This document shows positions 23,001 through 34,474 of a DNA stretch of 64,000 nucleotides, in pieces; positions within the stretch are counted from its first letter, which is position 1; the number at the start of each line of letters is the position of its first letter. Source of the stretch: Phocoena phocoena (taxonomy: Eukaryota > Chordata > Mammalia > Artiodactyla > Phocoenidae); NCBI RefSeq assembly GCF_963924675.1, contig NC_089232.1, forward strand, positions 32,934,842 through 32,998,841, written 5' to 3'. Under the pieces are notes generated by a model, which was not told the origin of the DNA, did not search any database, and worked only from the letters and a program-made list of their open reading frames with translations. The position numbers and the translations under genes are program-made.

Positions 23001-23959
23001 CTTTACTTCAATTTGGCTATGCTGTTTGTTATTTTGTACATTCTTGATGTTCTCCTTAGCTGTGTAATGAAAGAGGTATTTTCAGCTAATAAAACCTAAG
23101 GATGGTACAGTGGCTTGGAATTGCTTCTGAAATTTGATCTTAGATACCATATTAAATACATTGATGTGGACTTTTCTTTTCCTCATATAGCTATTAAATA
23201 TTATGATGTAAATGTGAATTTTAAAGAATGGGCTGTCAAGGTATGCTCTAGCCTAAATGAAAACCATACAGTTTATTTCTCCATTGTTTCATCTTTTCTG
23301 CTTACAGACTTTATGTGATCTATTTACTCTTGAATTTCTTATTAATATTTTAAGCTTAAGGAATATATATAAATATAAATATAGGCTTGAAAAGTAATTT
23401 TAGTGATAAATAATCATAAAATATTTCAGATCTAAGATTTCTAATTTTTTGGTTTAATATACCATGCTGCTAGATCAACATCTAAATTTACAAGTGCTAA
23501 TATGTATGTTTTTTAAAAAAAGAGCTTTGCTTATTTTTTTCAGCAAGCATTAGAGGGTAGTGTATATTTATCACACTTTCATTGCTTTGCTTGGTCTTTA
23601 ACTTCAACAGAAAGTTTTTTAAATGTAGGGTTTTTATTATTGATATAACATGTTTGGTAGTCGTATCTCTTTAGTTCTCAAAAAGCATCGAGGGATTGAG
23701 GGATTGATATGTGTAGCATTAATGAACTTGGGTGGGTCCTATACTGGCAGCCCACCCCCACTCCCCAGCAGCCTAAGAAGAGGGGAAGTTTAAACGTGGT
23801 TACTCCAGAATTATGTTCTAAGAAGATTTGTTTAATTAACTTCAGGTTTTAACTCTTTTAGCACTTTTGAAACATATGATATGACCTATTAATTTTTTTT
23901 TGTAACCTAGAGAGCATTCTCTGTCTCCAGTATGAACTAAGAATTTAATTTTTTCCCAG

Positions 23960-24106
23960 TTGAACATAATGGCAGGCGAAGAAATTAATGAAGACTATCC
24001 AGTAGAAATTCATGAATATTTATCAACATTTGAGAATTCCATTGGTGCTGTGGATGAGATGCTGAAGACCATGATGTCTGTTTCTAGAAATGAGTTGTTG
24101 CAGAAG
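23960..24106 (+). CDS. C1D: C1D exon 2 (first coding exon; coding from 23969)
   Basis: The exon follows acceptor TTTTTTCCCAG ending at 23959 and carries nine bases of 5' UTR, the ATG at 23969 and codons 1-46, ending in LLQK. The donor GTATTT starts at 24107 in phase 0. It holds the acidic N-terminus and the first helices of the SAS10/C1D domain. Confidence 0.96.
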
Positions 24107-27100
24107 GTATTTTAAGTAATTTCTAAAAATGTATTCATAAAACCGAGTGCTATGTTATGAAACATATAGAAGAAGAAACAGATACATGAAATATGCCCCT
24201 TTCCCCCTTTATTTCAATTTTTAAGTGTTTGGATATCTTTAAGGGGAAAATATAACAAACTCCAAGCTTAGGAAATACCTCCTAACTATATTTTTATTTT
24301 GACTTGGTTTTGAATAAAAAAAAGCTCTCCCAGCATTCTTTTTGACAGACTCTATCTTTGACCTTTTAAGTATTACAATGATGTTATCAGGGTTTCTGGA
24401 AACCCTATAGGACAAAAAGAGTAAATTGACTTTGACAGTCTAAAACAAATCTCATTATGTTTCTTCTGTCTTTGGTATTGCCTAAGCATTTTAGCCTGCT
24501 TCTTATACATAAAGGCATCATGTACAATGTTTATATTGATGAATTACTTTTGACATACAAAGCCCAGATTGTAAATCCTGAAATTAAAATAATTCAAAAG
24601 AATTTTTTTTAATTTTGGATTATACACATTCCTTGTTTAACTTAAAGATGGTACGCTGAAGTGAAAATTTGTGGGCAAAAATCACTGGTTAACAAAACTT
24701 TTCTTTTTGCAAATTATTTCCAGATTATTTAGTTTGATTATTGGATTATAGGAAGTGAAAAAAACATTTCTTTGATACATTGTACTTGGTGAAAGTTTAA
24801 AATATGTGATGGTGCTCAAAGTTTTAATTTCTTTTTTCTTTTTCTTTCTCTCTCTCCCTCTTTTTTAATAGTTGGACCCACTTGAACAAGCAAAAGTGGA
24901 TTTAGTTTCTGCTTACACATTGAATTCAATGTTTTGGGGTATGTATATTACTTTAGAGTTAATTAGAAAGCAGATTATTTACCATGTCAAAGGTGACTTA
25001 TTTTTTAAAATGCTAGCAATTATACTTTATGGCAGTTTTAATAGTCAGATATTTATTTCTTTTTAAATCAGAATACCAGATGCCCATGAGCCACACATAC
25101 ATTTAATATTACAAAGAGGTTGAATAATTTAAGATTTAGTTAATAATTTGTGTGACGTTTCCTTTTTGTAACTAGAGTTTCTTTAATTAATGCTCTTAAT
25201 TAATATATATGCATTTTATTCCATGAAATCTTTCTCTTGTAGTTTATTTGGCAACGCAGGGAGTTAATCCTAAGGAACATCCAGTAAAGCAGGAATTGGT
25301 AAGATTGCAGTGGATCGATTTCTTTTTATTTTACGTGTAATGTCTGTTGTAGTGTTTCTAAAGGTAAAATCGCAGTACCTTTATCACACTAATTGTGGAG
25401 AACAGAATTATTTGGGATGAAATTACAAAAGTGAGCCAGATTTCATCGTGCCTTTAGTTTTTCTTTCTCTCACCTTTGTCAGAGAAGGGTGTTCCATATA
25501 TTATATAAATCTGTGGATGGGAAAATGTCACGATTCTAGTAATTATTTATAAGTGCTATATTATTTTTCCTATAAATTCTTGAAATCCTGTTCATCTCTA
25601 CAACTGCCTGTTTTTTTTTTTAAACTCTTATGCAATTCTTAAAAGTATATTCTAGTTGATTTACTAGCCAAGACAGGAAAGTTTCTCCTCCACCGTTTCA
25701 ATTCTTCCATTAATTCATTTTCTCAGCAGTAAAGAATCCACTTCGGCAACAAAGCTAAAAGCTTTTTTGGCACCAGTTGTATGTGTACTGTCCAGTAATT
25801 CTGCATTAGTGACATATTTACAACCTGTAATAAATCTTCTAGGTTTGTCTTTGTATTCCATTTAGATGTATAAGTATAGTATATTATATAAGGTCTGGTA
25901 TCTTGGAGTTTTTGCTGACTTCAAAAATTAAATCATTCAATTTGAAAGAAAAAAATTTAGAAATCAAACTTACGGTTACCTTCTTGACTTGGCTTTATGA
26001 ATAAGAATATTAATAAATTTATTCTTTGTGTTTATAAAATATAAGGTAAATAGATATGTGAAATACACTTGACACTGTATTATTGTTCTAAAGTTTTATG
26101 GTGGTTGATATGTATGTTTTTTTATAACTTAGTAAAGTACTTGGCCATTTATTTAAAAAATGAGTAAACCAGATCTGCCGTCTTCAATTTTTAAATGTGT
26201 AGACTAAGACATTTTCTTCTTTTAAATTTCTTGGGGGAAAAGTAAATTTAGTTTTAAATACAGAAATTGTGAAAGATACTTAAAGCAAAAATATAAAGCA
26301 GTATGATCCACAGAGCTTGATTTGACAAGTGATACTGGCTTTAAATCTTAAGAAGTATGCATTGTATCATCTGCTTTCACCTTTCTAATATGAACTTTAC
26401 ATTTATGAAATTCCTCTTTCTTCTCTTAAACACAAAGTTATTTGGAGTAGTGTAATACTTAATTCTGTCACTGGAAAAAGATAAAATCATCTGCCTTCTT
26501 TTTCCCTCAGAATCCACTTTATGGAGGAGTACATTTATATTTTGGACAAGGGTTGTTAAATGAAAAGCATCCATAAACCTATTCCCCTTTTCTGACCCTG
26601 TGACAGATGTCACTAATTGATCACAGAGTTAGTATGTGAGAGGAAGCCTATTTGCCATATCTATCATGAATGGAGAAGGGCATTGAAAATAGTTTATTCA
26701 TTTGACAAATATTTGAATGCCCACTGGAAGCCAGGCATTATTTCCAAGTGAGATAATTCCTCAGTGAATAAAGCCAATAAATATCCCTGCCTTTGTGGCA
26801 GGTGCCAGACTATCTAGTGGAGGGAAACAAACAACATAAACAAACAAACAACAAATAATAAATACATATGAATATATAGTATGTTAGAAAGTTACGTTGT
26901 GGGAAAAAAGAAAAAAATAGCACAGAGTAAGGGGGCATTGGAGTGCTTGGGTAGGATTGCCATTTTCAATAGTAAAGGCAACACTTATTAACAAGGTGAA
27001 CATTTGAGGAGACTGGAAGGAAGAGAGGGCTGGCCATGTGGGTTTGTGAGGGAAGATCATTCTGGGCAGGGCTGGATTGGGTGTGTGTTGTGAGGACTTT

Positions 27101-28380
27101 GGCTTTTACTCAGAGAAATAGGGAGCCATGAGAGGGTTTTGAACAGGGTTGTCAGTTTCTTAAAATTAAAAAATTCTAAGGTTCTGCATTTTTCTGTGTA
27201 TGTTTATATAACTATTTTGATTATTTTACTGAAACATTTAAGCAGTGATCAATCATTTACTCTGCTGTTTTATAGCTCTCACGCCTTTATTTCTCCAACT
27301 GAAGTATAGAATAGCCCTTTATTCTGATTAGTGGTCTCAGAAGATTCAAAGTGGTACAGCAACCTAGTATGTTTCTCACCTTGTAAAGTCTGATTAGAAC
27401 TGTATATTTCATTAGAAAATATCATGTGCTTTTCAGTCAGAACTATGACATTGGATAAAAAGATCTTGTATTTTCATTATACTTATTTTAATTGTGACAT
27501 GAAGGTAACACAAAAAAAATAAATAGTTAAATACGCCTTAGCCATTTGCTGTTTAGAAAAATTTCTGGAGAGTTTAGTTTGTATGTTGAAAGTATGTGAA
27601 AGCTTTATTTTAATTAATTAATTATTTATTTATTTAGGCTGCGCCAGGTCTTAGTTGCAGCATGTGGGATCTTAGTTGTGGCATGCAGCTTTCTTAGTTG
27701 TGGCATGTGGGCTTCTTAGTTGTGGCTTGCAAACTCTTAGTTGTGGCATGCATGTGGGATCTAGTTCCCTGACCAGTGATTGAACCCGGGCCCCCTGCAT
27801 TGGGAGTGCAGAGTCTTACCCACTGGACCACCAGGGAAGTCCCGAAAGCTCTATTTTAGATTATAGACTTCAGATACAAGAGAGTTAGTGTATGGATTTA
27901 GGTGAATGCTAAATTTAAAAATTTAGTATAACCACATATAAACAATTAAATGTTTATCTCTGTAGTGTCTAGATCTTCCTCTTTTGAAACACTCAGAACA
28001 CTTCTGAAATGACTTTTTTGATATCTGTATTCCCGTCAGACTGTGAACTCCAGGAGCACATGGAGTGTGTTTATCCTATTCGCTTTGCACTTATTAGCGC
28101 CACTCAATAAGCAATAAATACAAAGCTGTTGAATTGAACTGAGGTATAGTATAGTAGAACTCAGTGGTGAGCAGCTTAGTAAATCTGTTGCCTTTCTTCT
28201 TTTTTTGTCTTTAAGGAGAGAATCAGAGTATACATGAACAGAGTCAAGGAAATAACAGACAAGAAAAAGGCTGGCAAGCTAGACAGGGCTGCGGCTTCAA
28301 GATTTGTAAAAAATGCCCTATGGGAACCAAAACCTAAAAATGCATCCAAAATTGCCAATAAAGGAAAAAGTAAAAGTTAA
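23969..28380 (+). CDS. C1D: C1D nuclear receptor corepressor / exosome cofactor (4 coding exons)
   Basis: Coding sequence is join(23969-24106, 24872-24938, 25243-25298, 28216-28380), giving 141 residues and a TAA stop, the same length as I recall for human C1D. The protein opens [18 protein letters not shown] and ends in a Lys/Ser-rich tail (ANKGKSKS). The helical SAS10/UTP3/C1D domain covers roughly residues 10-95; a basic segment (KKKAGKLDR) follows near 104-112. All introns are GT-AG and the frame stays open. Known of the family: a nuclear and nucleolar protein, counterpart of yeast Rrp47/Lrp1, that binds the exosome nuclease EXOSC10 and helps 3' processing of 5.8S rRNA and other RNAs. It is also reported to bind DNA, to activate DNA-PK and to act as a corepressor for thyroid-hormone receptor and Rev-erb. 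The start codon has A at -3 and G at +4. From memory, differences from human are Thr20, Ala112, Pro127 and Ile133. No truncation or frameshift is seen. Confidence 0.97.
24872..24938 (+). CDS. C1D: C1D exon 3 (codons 47-68 plus one base)
   Basis: A polypyrimidine tract and acceptor AATAG end at 24871; the donor GTATGT starts at 24939. The 67-nt exon encodes [11 protein letters not shown] through NSMFW and ends in phase 1, so the Val69 codon is split with exon 4. The reading frame stays open into the intron to 25066, so intron retention would give a longer tail, but the exon-exon frame is the conserved one. Confidence 0.96.
25243..25298 (+). CDS. C1D: C1D exon 4 (codons 69-87)
   Basis: The acceptor TTCTCTTGTAG ends at 25242 and the donor GTAAGA starts at 25299. 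The 56-nt exon completes Val69 and encodes [18 protein letters not shown], ending in phase 0. Intron 3 upstream is only 304 nt. Confidence 0.96.
26695..27155 (+). repeat. Old interspersed repeat, copy E
   Basis: Landmarks: GAAGCCAGGCATTATTTCCA, GTGGGTTTGTGAGGGAAGAT, TTGGCTTTTACTCAGAG and GGGTTTTGAACAGGG, as in the 19200 copy. Lies in C1D intron 4. Confidence 0.55.
27613..27843 (-). mobile_element. CHR-related tRNA SINE
   Basis: Minus-strand element with GTTGTGGCATG repeats, the B-box region GACCAGTGATTGAACCCGG and terminal CCACCAGGGAAGTCCC. Target duplications are gaaagctttatttta (27598-27612) and gaaagctctatttta (27844-27858). Intron 4 of C1D, antisense to the gene. Confidence 0.9.
28038..28140 (+). 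mobile_element. LINE-2 3' end
   Basis: GACTGTGAACTCCAGGAGCA and CAATAAATACAAAGCTGTTG match the L2 3' terminus. It ends about 75 bp before C1D exon 5. Confidence 0.55.
28216..28380 (+). CDS. C1D: C1D exon 5, coding part (codons 88-141 and stop)
   Basis: The acceptor CTTTAAG ends at 28215 after a T-rich tract. The exon encodes [15 protein letters not shown], a basic linker, and the lysine-rich C-terminal tail, with TAA at 28378-28380. The tail is the part expected to contact nucleic acid in this family. Exon 5 continues into the 3' UTR. Confidence 0.96.
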   Translation, partial: ERIRVYMNRVKEITDKKKAGKLDRAAASRFVKNALWEPKPKNASKIANKGKSKS

Positions 28381-29085
28381 CCTTTTGGTTTTGATGTACA
28401 CATATTCAAAAAGTACATAATTTTTATTGTTTTCCACAAAATAGATGATGATTATGTGCCATTGTAAGGTTTAAATGTATTCCATATTGAATTCGTGTGT
28501 AAAATTTGCATTTTAAATTTGTAATGCTAAATACTTTTCCCCCAGAAAGATTAAGTTATCCTTATTGATTTTCCTATAGAACATTATGTGGTTTTTTTTA
28601 ACATTGTGGTATATTTTATATTTATAGTTTACTGTTTCTTGACAAGACTCTTATTTCCTTACATAGGTCAATTTTTCAAGTGCCATTTTATAAGCAACTA
28701 TGAAATTTAAGTTAAATGTTCTTTGCAAACATTTGTCTATTTTCGATGAATAATGATTTTATGAAGTATGCTGAAGTTTTAATACATCTGTTTTCACTAT
28801 ATAATATTAGGAAAGAAAGAAATGACTTAAATGTCCATTTTTTCTGTGAAGTTATTTCATTACGCTTTCATGATTTTGGGAATTACTGTTTTTTGTGATA
28901 TTTGAAGTATGAAATTAAGACTTTTAAGGTTATTCTTTAATTCTTGGTACTTTGCCACCATGTCCCATTTAAAGTAAAATATATTCTCATTAACTTTAGA
29001 TTGGAAATGAGGTTGTATATTGATGGCTGAATTTTGGCATAATGGCTGTACCCTATCAGTAAAGCTGTAAGTGTTGTGTAGCTGA
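28381..29085 (+). other. C1D: C1D 3' UTR (end uncertain)
   Basis: The sequence after the stop is AT-rich and free of recognisable SINE or LINE sequence. The first plausible cleavage signal is the variant hexamer AGTAAA at 29058-29063 followed by a GU-rich stretch. Canonical AATAAA hexamers at 29575-29580 and 29825-29830 could give longer transcripts. The choice is inference. Confidence 0.55.
29058..29063 (+). terminator. Candidate poly(A) signal AGTAAA for C1D
   Basis: An AGTAAA hexamer is followed within 10-25 bases by GTAAGTGTTGTGTAG, a GU-rich downstream element. It is the most proximal good match after the stop codon. AATAAA at 29575 and 29825 are distal alternatives. Confidence 0.4.
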
Positions 29086-32000
29086 CCTGTTTCTTATTTT
29101 TCTCTTTTGAGTAAATTTTCTCTTGAAATTAGGAAGGTAGTTTTTAGAAATCCTTAGGAATGGGGGAATTCACGAGTTTTTGTTCCTTATGCATAGTGCC
29201 CACAGTTCTCTTGGCCTCATGTTTTCAGAGTTTTTTATTCTATGTTTCTGAGGCTATGGCAATTACATAGAAGTATTTTGGAACAACTTTGTATGTTATT
29301 TAATGCCACTTAAGCAGAGGAGAAATCCAAAGGAGATTACATTGTGTTTATATTCTGATTTATTTTTCTGCAGTATTTGCTACAGAGAATTCTAAATATT
29401 AAACGAATTTTTTTATGTCTAAGCCCATGAATTTTAATTATATACCCTTAATGCTTTCAGTCTTTGAATTCACATCATTATGTATAGGAATGCCAAGTAC
29501 AGTAAAATACTTTAATTTTTGAAAATGAAGTTGTTAAAATTTTTTGCGTGACTAATTCTCCATAAGTAACCTTGAATAAATGGATTTCTTGATTTATGGT
29601 AGCAGATATTGGAAATGGTCTTAAAATGTAATGGATTTTGTAACGCATGTTGAACTCTATGACACATGAAGAGGTGGTCACTGATAGATGCAGAAAGACT
29701 TCTGGCTCAGATGTCAGACGATTTTTGAAGTGGAAGAACACTTATAGTTAGTTCACTCCTTTTTTCACCTTCGGCTCCTCAAAATTCAAATTTTTTTTTT
29801 TTAAAGTAACTTCTTCATGAGAGAAATAAATGTTATTAAGATCAAATATAGTGGCCTAGTGTTATTTATTGCAAAGAAGGTTATAGCTTGCATTTCTTTA
29901 TATTTTCTCATTTCATTAAGAAAAAAAGTTAAATGAAAAATGTCATGCAGTTGCAGAAAGTCATTAGCCAAATTATTGGTTTGTGAAAGTCCAATTCTAC
30001 CTTCTCTTAAACTGGAGATTCTTAAGTGAACAATTCTTTTAAGTGTTTATTAGAGGTAAAAAACAATTTGAGTGTATTCCATTTTATTATGTATGATTTT
30101 AAGTACTTACTCGCACATAGTAAGGAGCTGAGTGATAGTAAGTGTATTGGGTTGCTTATTTTTTGTCTATGCATTTCACAAATACTTAATGACATTTACA
30201 TTGTTACATACTGTGCTAGGTTCCAGATAAGACAACTCCAGCCTTTATTCTATTTTAAGTATTATGAAAACACTAGTCTTTTCATTCAATTCAGTTTTTC
30301 AGAGTTACTGGAAAATTTATGACAAGTTGTGCTCATTAACCTTAGTCAGAATCATAAAGGGTGATGGGTTGATCTATTTGACTATGGTACAGTTATTGTT
30401 AGCATAGTTTGTTCCAAATGACAGTCTGCTCTAAGGTTAGATGTTAATTATATCTTGTATTAATCTCTTTGGGAATTAACAAATTGGAGGGGTTATAGCT
30501 ATAGATACTTTTAAGATTAGAATTATGGATTATTAATCTAATACTAAATAATGAGATTTAGTCTTTTAATATTATTTTAAGCACAATTTTCTTACTGTTC
30601 ATAGTTGCAGGATGGGAATTCATTTTAGTAAGTAGAATATTTTAAGAGGAAAACTGAAGCTTGAATTATGGTTTACATTCCTGGAATTTGAGGTTATGTC
30701 AAATTGATTGGTTTTTAAGATACCCTGCAAATTAAAAAAATTGTTCTACTTAGCTATTAGAAATGGATTAGTATTATTTCTAAATGAGCCTTTAAAAATT
30801 GACTAGAAATACAGGAAATGCTTAAAAAATGGACAATGTATTGAATATAGATACTTTTTCCTAAGCGTAGGTCATTGGAGAAAAAGATGTTTTAGGAATC
30901 ACTTAGCTTATAATACTGTTAAACCATACCTTTATGCAATAAATTATCAGAAATTCTGGCTTTACAAAGTAACATTAACTGAGAAAGGTTTGAACAGTGA
31001 TTCTGAGCCTCATGTAATAGCTAAGTTTGGTAGATAAAGCGGAGAAAAAGAAGAACTGGCATCTTGTTTCCTCCCTTCATAGAATAGTTAGTAAACTTGC
31101 TCTGATAAATTCAGGGGCTCTTTTAACTGAATAGCAACCTATTTTATATAAATGTGATCTGAATGTACTTAACTAATAAAAACATTTCTTTTCCCTATAT
31201 CCTGGTCTAAAACTCATCAGTTTTGGAAATACAAACCATATTTTGCTTATTTTAAATATTAGCATTTTATAGTTTTCATTAACAATTATGTTAGGAGGAA
31301 AAGTATACAGATTTTATTACATTATTCTGTAGATTTGTTCTCCTTGATTAATTTGGTATTATATTGCTTGTGTGCAGGATTTCAAGAAAATGCTTTGAAT
31401 AATTTTGGTTTGCAGATTTGTTTTCCTTTCAGGGAGCAGCCACCCTCTGACCTGATGTGCCTTTTAAAGTGTTTATTTTATGGTATAATTTTAATATAGC
31501 CAGGAAGATTAGTTAAAGCTATCCAGAAAAGGGGGTAGCTATAGTGATATCTACTGGCAATTGAGACTTAATTTTAATTCTGTAACCCCCTACTCCCAAT
31601 CTTAGGCCAAAAACCAAAACCAGCCTAGCTCTGTTTATAAAAGGTTGAGAAAACAAGCCAGTCCCTTCCCTCCGACACCCCTCCCCAAAACCTTGAAGTC
31701 TGGCAAGTGTATCATGGCAAAATAACTGCATGCAAGATGTCAATTTTGTAAAGTGATATATTTCAGATAGTACACAAAATTTCATGGCAGGAAAGATAAG
31801 CTTTCATAAATGAAACATTTAAGAGACTCTTTTATTATTTCCTTTCAGTTTAGTGTTGCCTTTAAGGTGTGCCGTTTCAGTTTGGCAGCTACAATAAATG
31901 ATTGAAGGAACTTGAAGATAATTCAGCATTTCAAGATGCTTCTGCTGAAATGAATGTAGACCTATCCAGGGCTTGAATTTAAAGTTTATAGTAGTACAGT

Positions 32001-32424
32001 ATTTGAAAGCCAAGTACCCAGGAAATTCATGGTGATAGGATTTGAATGAGATGATTAGGAGAAATAGAAAAGAATACCTTCAGTTTCTTATTAGGTGAGT
32101 ATTAGCTATTGAGAGCCTATGTTGAAAAATGTTATTGTAAAAAGGATAGAGGCTTGTTACATGCAATTTACTATAGTGTATAATTCATCTTGGAGCTTGT
32201 CCAAAGATGTTTAATTATTAAAATACAAAAGAATGATTATAACAAGGAATCATTTCTGATTTAGTGCTAGAGCGGTGGTCTGTAGACCATGTTGTAATGT
32301 ATCTGGCTGATATTGTTTCATTTAGTGACCTTTGCTCTCTCTAATAATACATTCCTTGACTTATTTAAATTGAAATCAGTTACTATCCCATTTCTGATCC
32401 TTTCCTTCTTTACTATTTTCCCTT
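29085..32424. other. Repeat-poor AT-rich flank downstream of C1D
   Basis: About 3.3 kb with no SINE, LINE or LTR that I recognise, unlike the DNA on both sides. AATAAA signals occur at 29575 and 29825. No supported coding region. It may include a long alternative C1D 3' UTR at its left end. Confidence 0.5.
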
Positions 32425-32439
32425 AAGAAAGAAACCATT

Positions 32440-32642
32440 GGGCTTCCCTGGTGGCGCAGTGATTGAGAGTCCGCCTGCCGACGCAGGGGACATGGGTTCG
32501 TGCCCCGGTCCGGGAAGATCCCACATGCCACGGAGCGGCTGGGCCCGTGAGCCATGGCCGCTGAGCCTGCGCGTCCAGAGCCTGTGCTCCGCAACGGGAG
32601 AGGCCACAACAGTGAGAGGCCCACATACCGCAAAAAAAAAAA
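32440..32642 (+). mobile_element. CHR SINE, short (cetacean-type) form
   Basis: + strand head GGGCTTCCCTGGTGGCGC, short body, A-tail. Target duplications aagaaagaaaccatt (32425-32439) and aagaaagaaatcatt (32643-32657) differ at one base. Confidence 0.95.
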
Positions 32643-32844
32643 AAGAAAGAAATCATTAAAAGTATGTATAAACATTTGGGGTGCTAGTTTCTTTTTTTAG
32701 TGTTTTTGTTTTTCTCGGATATGTACCCAGGAGTGGAATTGCTGGATCATATAGTAGTTCCATTTTTAGTTTTCCAGTGTTCATTATTTATAATTGTCAA
32801 GGTATGGAAACAACGTAAGTGTCCATCAACAGGTAAAATGGATA

Positions 32845-32980
32845 GAGTGAGTTCCCTGGTGGCCTGGCGGTTAGGATTCCGAGCTTTCACTGCCATGACC
32901 TGGGTTCAGTCTCTGGTCGGGGAACTGAGATCCCCCAAGCTGTGCGGTGTGGCAAAAAACCCCCCAAAACCCAAAACACA
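32845..32980 (+). mobile_element. CHR-1-type SINE inside LINE-1
   Basis: TTCCCTGGTGGCCTGGCGG head, CTGGGTTCAGTCTCTGGTC B-box region and an AAAACCCCCCAAAACCC tail. Flanks taaaatggatag and taactggatag are one L1 site duplicated on insertion. Confidence 0.85.
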
Positions 32981-33005
32981 GATAACTGGATAGAAGAGAT
33001 GTGGT

Positions 33006-33006
<1 letters not shown>

Positions 33007-33052
<46 letters not shown>
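33007..33052. repeat. (CA)n microsatellite
   Basis: About 22 CA units within LINE-1 sequence, just after AAGAGATGTGGTGTA. Confidence 0.95.
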
Positions 33053-33056
<4 letters not shown>

Positions 33057-33569
33057 ATGGACTACTACTCAGCCATAAAAAAGAATGAAAGTTTGCCATT
33101 TGCAGCAACATGGATGGACTTGGAGGGTATTAAGCTAAGTGAAATAAGTCAGACAGAGAAAGACAAATACTATATGAAATCACTTATGTGTGGAATCTAA
33201 AAAATACAACAAACTAGTGAATAAAACAAAAATGAAGCAGACTCACAGATCAAACTAGTGGTTGCCAGTGGGGAGGGGCAATATAAGGGTGGGGAAAAAT
33301 ATGTATTATAGTTGCTGGGTTTTGTGGGTTTTGACATTTGTGAGTCTCAACATTTATGATTTTCACTATTGGTGAGTGACTTTATGGGGTTTTTTTGGGG
33401 GTTTTTTTGGTGAGTGACTTTAGAGGTTCATGGAGTATATATATGGTATTTTGCAATTTTGCCAAGGCATAATCTTAATTCCTGCTAAATTCCATGCAGG
33501 AAGGCCTTGTTCAGCTAATGATTTAGCCTAGCTAATCAATCTCTCAACAGCTACAGTTTTTTTCCTCAC

Positions 33570-33700
33570 TTGCAGTCACATTCATTTATTCACTCATTCA
33601 TTCAACAGATATATTGAGCTCCTCATGTGTGCCAAGTTCTGTTACAAGCATGGGAAATTCAGCAGTTATTCAAACAGTGTATAGTGATTAGGAGATGTCA
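33570..33700 (+). repeat. Old interspersed repeat, copy F (5' end only)
   Basis: CATTCATTCAACAGATATAT and ATGTGTGCCAAGTTCTGTTA match the start of the family seen at 19200. Confidence 0.4.
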
Positions 33701-33723
33701 AACTTTATCATGTGAAAAATGGC

Positions 33724-34468
33724 TGCTCTGGGTTGAATTTTTCCCCCAAAATGAATATGTTGAAGTCCTAACTCTTAATTAATTAATTTATTTTTGCTGT
33801 GTTGTGTCTTCATTTCTGTGCGAGGGCTTTCTCTAGTTGTGGCAAGCAGGGGCCACTCTTCATTGCGGTGTGCGGGCCTCTCACTATCGCGGCCTCTCTT
33901 GTCGCGGAGCACAGGCTCCAGACGCGCAGGCTCAGTAGTTGTGGCTCATGGGTCTAGTTGCTCCGTGGCATGTGGGATCCTCCCAGACCAGGGCTCAAAC
34001 CCGTGTTCCCTGCATTAGCAGGCAGACTCTCAACCACTGCGCCACCAGGGAAGCCCGAAGTCCTAACTCTTAATACCTCATAATATTACCCTATTTAGAA
34101 ATAGGGTTGTTGTGGTTGTAGTTAGTGAAGAGGAGACCACAGGGTGAGCCCTAATCCAATATGGTGTCCTTATAAAAAGGGGAAATTTGGACATAGTCTT
34201 ACACCCAGGGAAACACCATATGAAGATGAAGGCAGAGATCAGGGCGTTGCTTTTATAAGCCAAGGGATACCAAAGGTTGCCTGCAAAGCACCAGAAGCTA
34301 CATGAGGGGCATGGGACAGATTCTCTCACAGCCCTCAGAGGGAACCAGCCCTGCCAACACTGTGATGTTGGACTTCTGGCCTCCCCAACTGTGAGGCCAA
34401 TACGTTCCTGTCTTGTACACCACTCAGTTTGTGGTACTTTGTTATGGCAGCCCTAGCAAACTAATACA
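33724..34468 (+). repeat. MLT1-type MaLR solo LTR, interrupted by a SINE
   Basis: The LTR begins TGCTCTGGG and ends CTAATACA, so TG...CA ends are intact, with 5-bp duplications ATGGC at 33719-33723 and 34469-34473. Inside are ATGTTGAAGTCCTAACTC, CCTAATCCAATATGGTGTCC and TTTGTTATGGCAGCCC. A CHR SINE occupies 33780-34056. Without that insert the LTR is about 450 bp. Confidence 0.85.
33780..34056 (-). mobile_element. CHR SINE inside the MLT1 LTR
   Basis: Minus-strand CHR with the TTGCTGTGTTGTGTCTTC 3' end and terminal CCACCAGGGAAGCCC. Identical 18-bp target duplications gaagtcctaactcttaat lie at 33762-33779 and 34057-34074, so the insertion is recent. Confidence 0.96.
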
Positions 34469-34474
34469 ATGGCC

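Larger units (their letters stand above)
12315..23959 (+). other. C1D: C1D intron 1
   Basis: About 11.6 kb between the CpG-island exon and coding exon 2. It holds a MIR fragment, several copies of one old + oriented repeat family, CHR SINE copies near 15.9-16.2 kb, an LTR-like remnant, and an old minus-strand LINE-1 interrupted by a stack of insertions (18.85-21.96 kb). 22.0-23.9 kb is mostly unrecognised AT-rich sequence with an old MIR/L2-like stretch at about 22870-23000. No additional coding exon is recognised. Confidence 0.75.
25299..28215 (+). other. C1D: C1D intron 4
   Basis: A 2.9-kb intron between the phase-0 donor GTAAGA and the exon 5 acceptor. It contains an old repeat fragment (26695-27155), a minus-strand CHR-related SINE (27613-27843) and an L2 3' end (28038-28140). 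The rest is AT-rich with nothing recognised. Confidence 0.9.
32700..33310 (+). mobile_element. LINE-1 3' end with inverted 5' segment
   Basis: 32710-32775 reads as minus-strand L1 (GTACCCAGGAGTGGAATTGC), while 32776-33310 reads as + strand L1 (GTCCATCAACAGG, GACTACTACTCAGCCATAAA, AGTGAAATAAGTCAGACAGA). That is the signature of a 5' inversion. A CHR-1 SINE (32845-32980) and a (CA)n tract interrupt the + part. Confidence 0.75.

Noticed and set aside
24872..25066. Possible separate 64-codon gene
   Set aside because: It is C1D exon 3 read through its donor site into intron 3.
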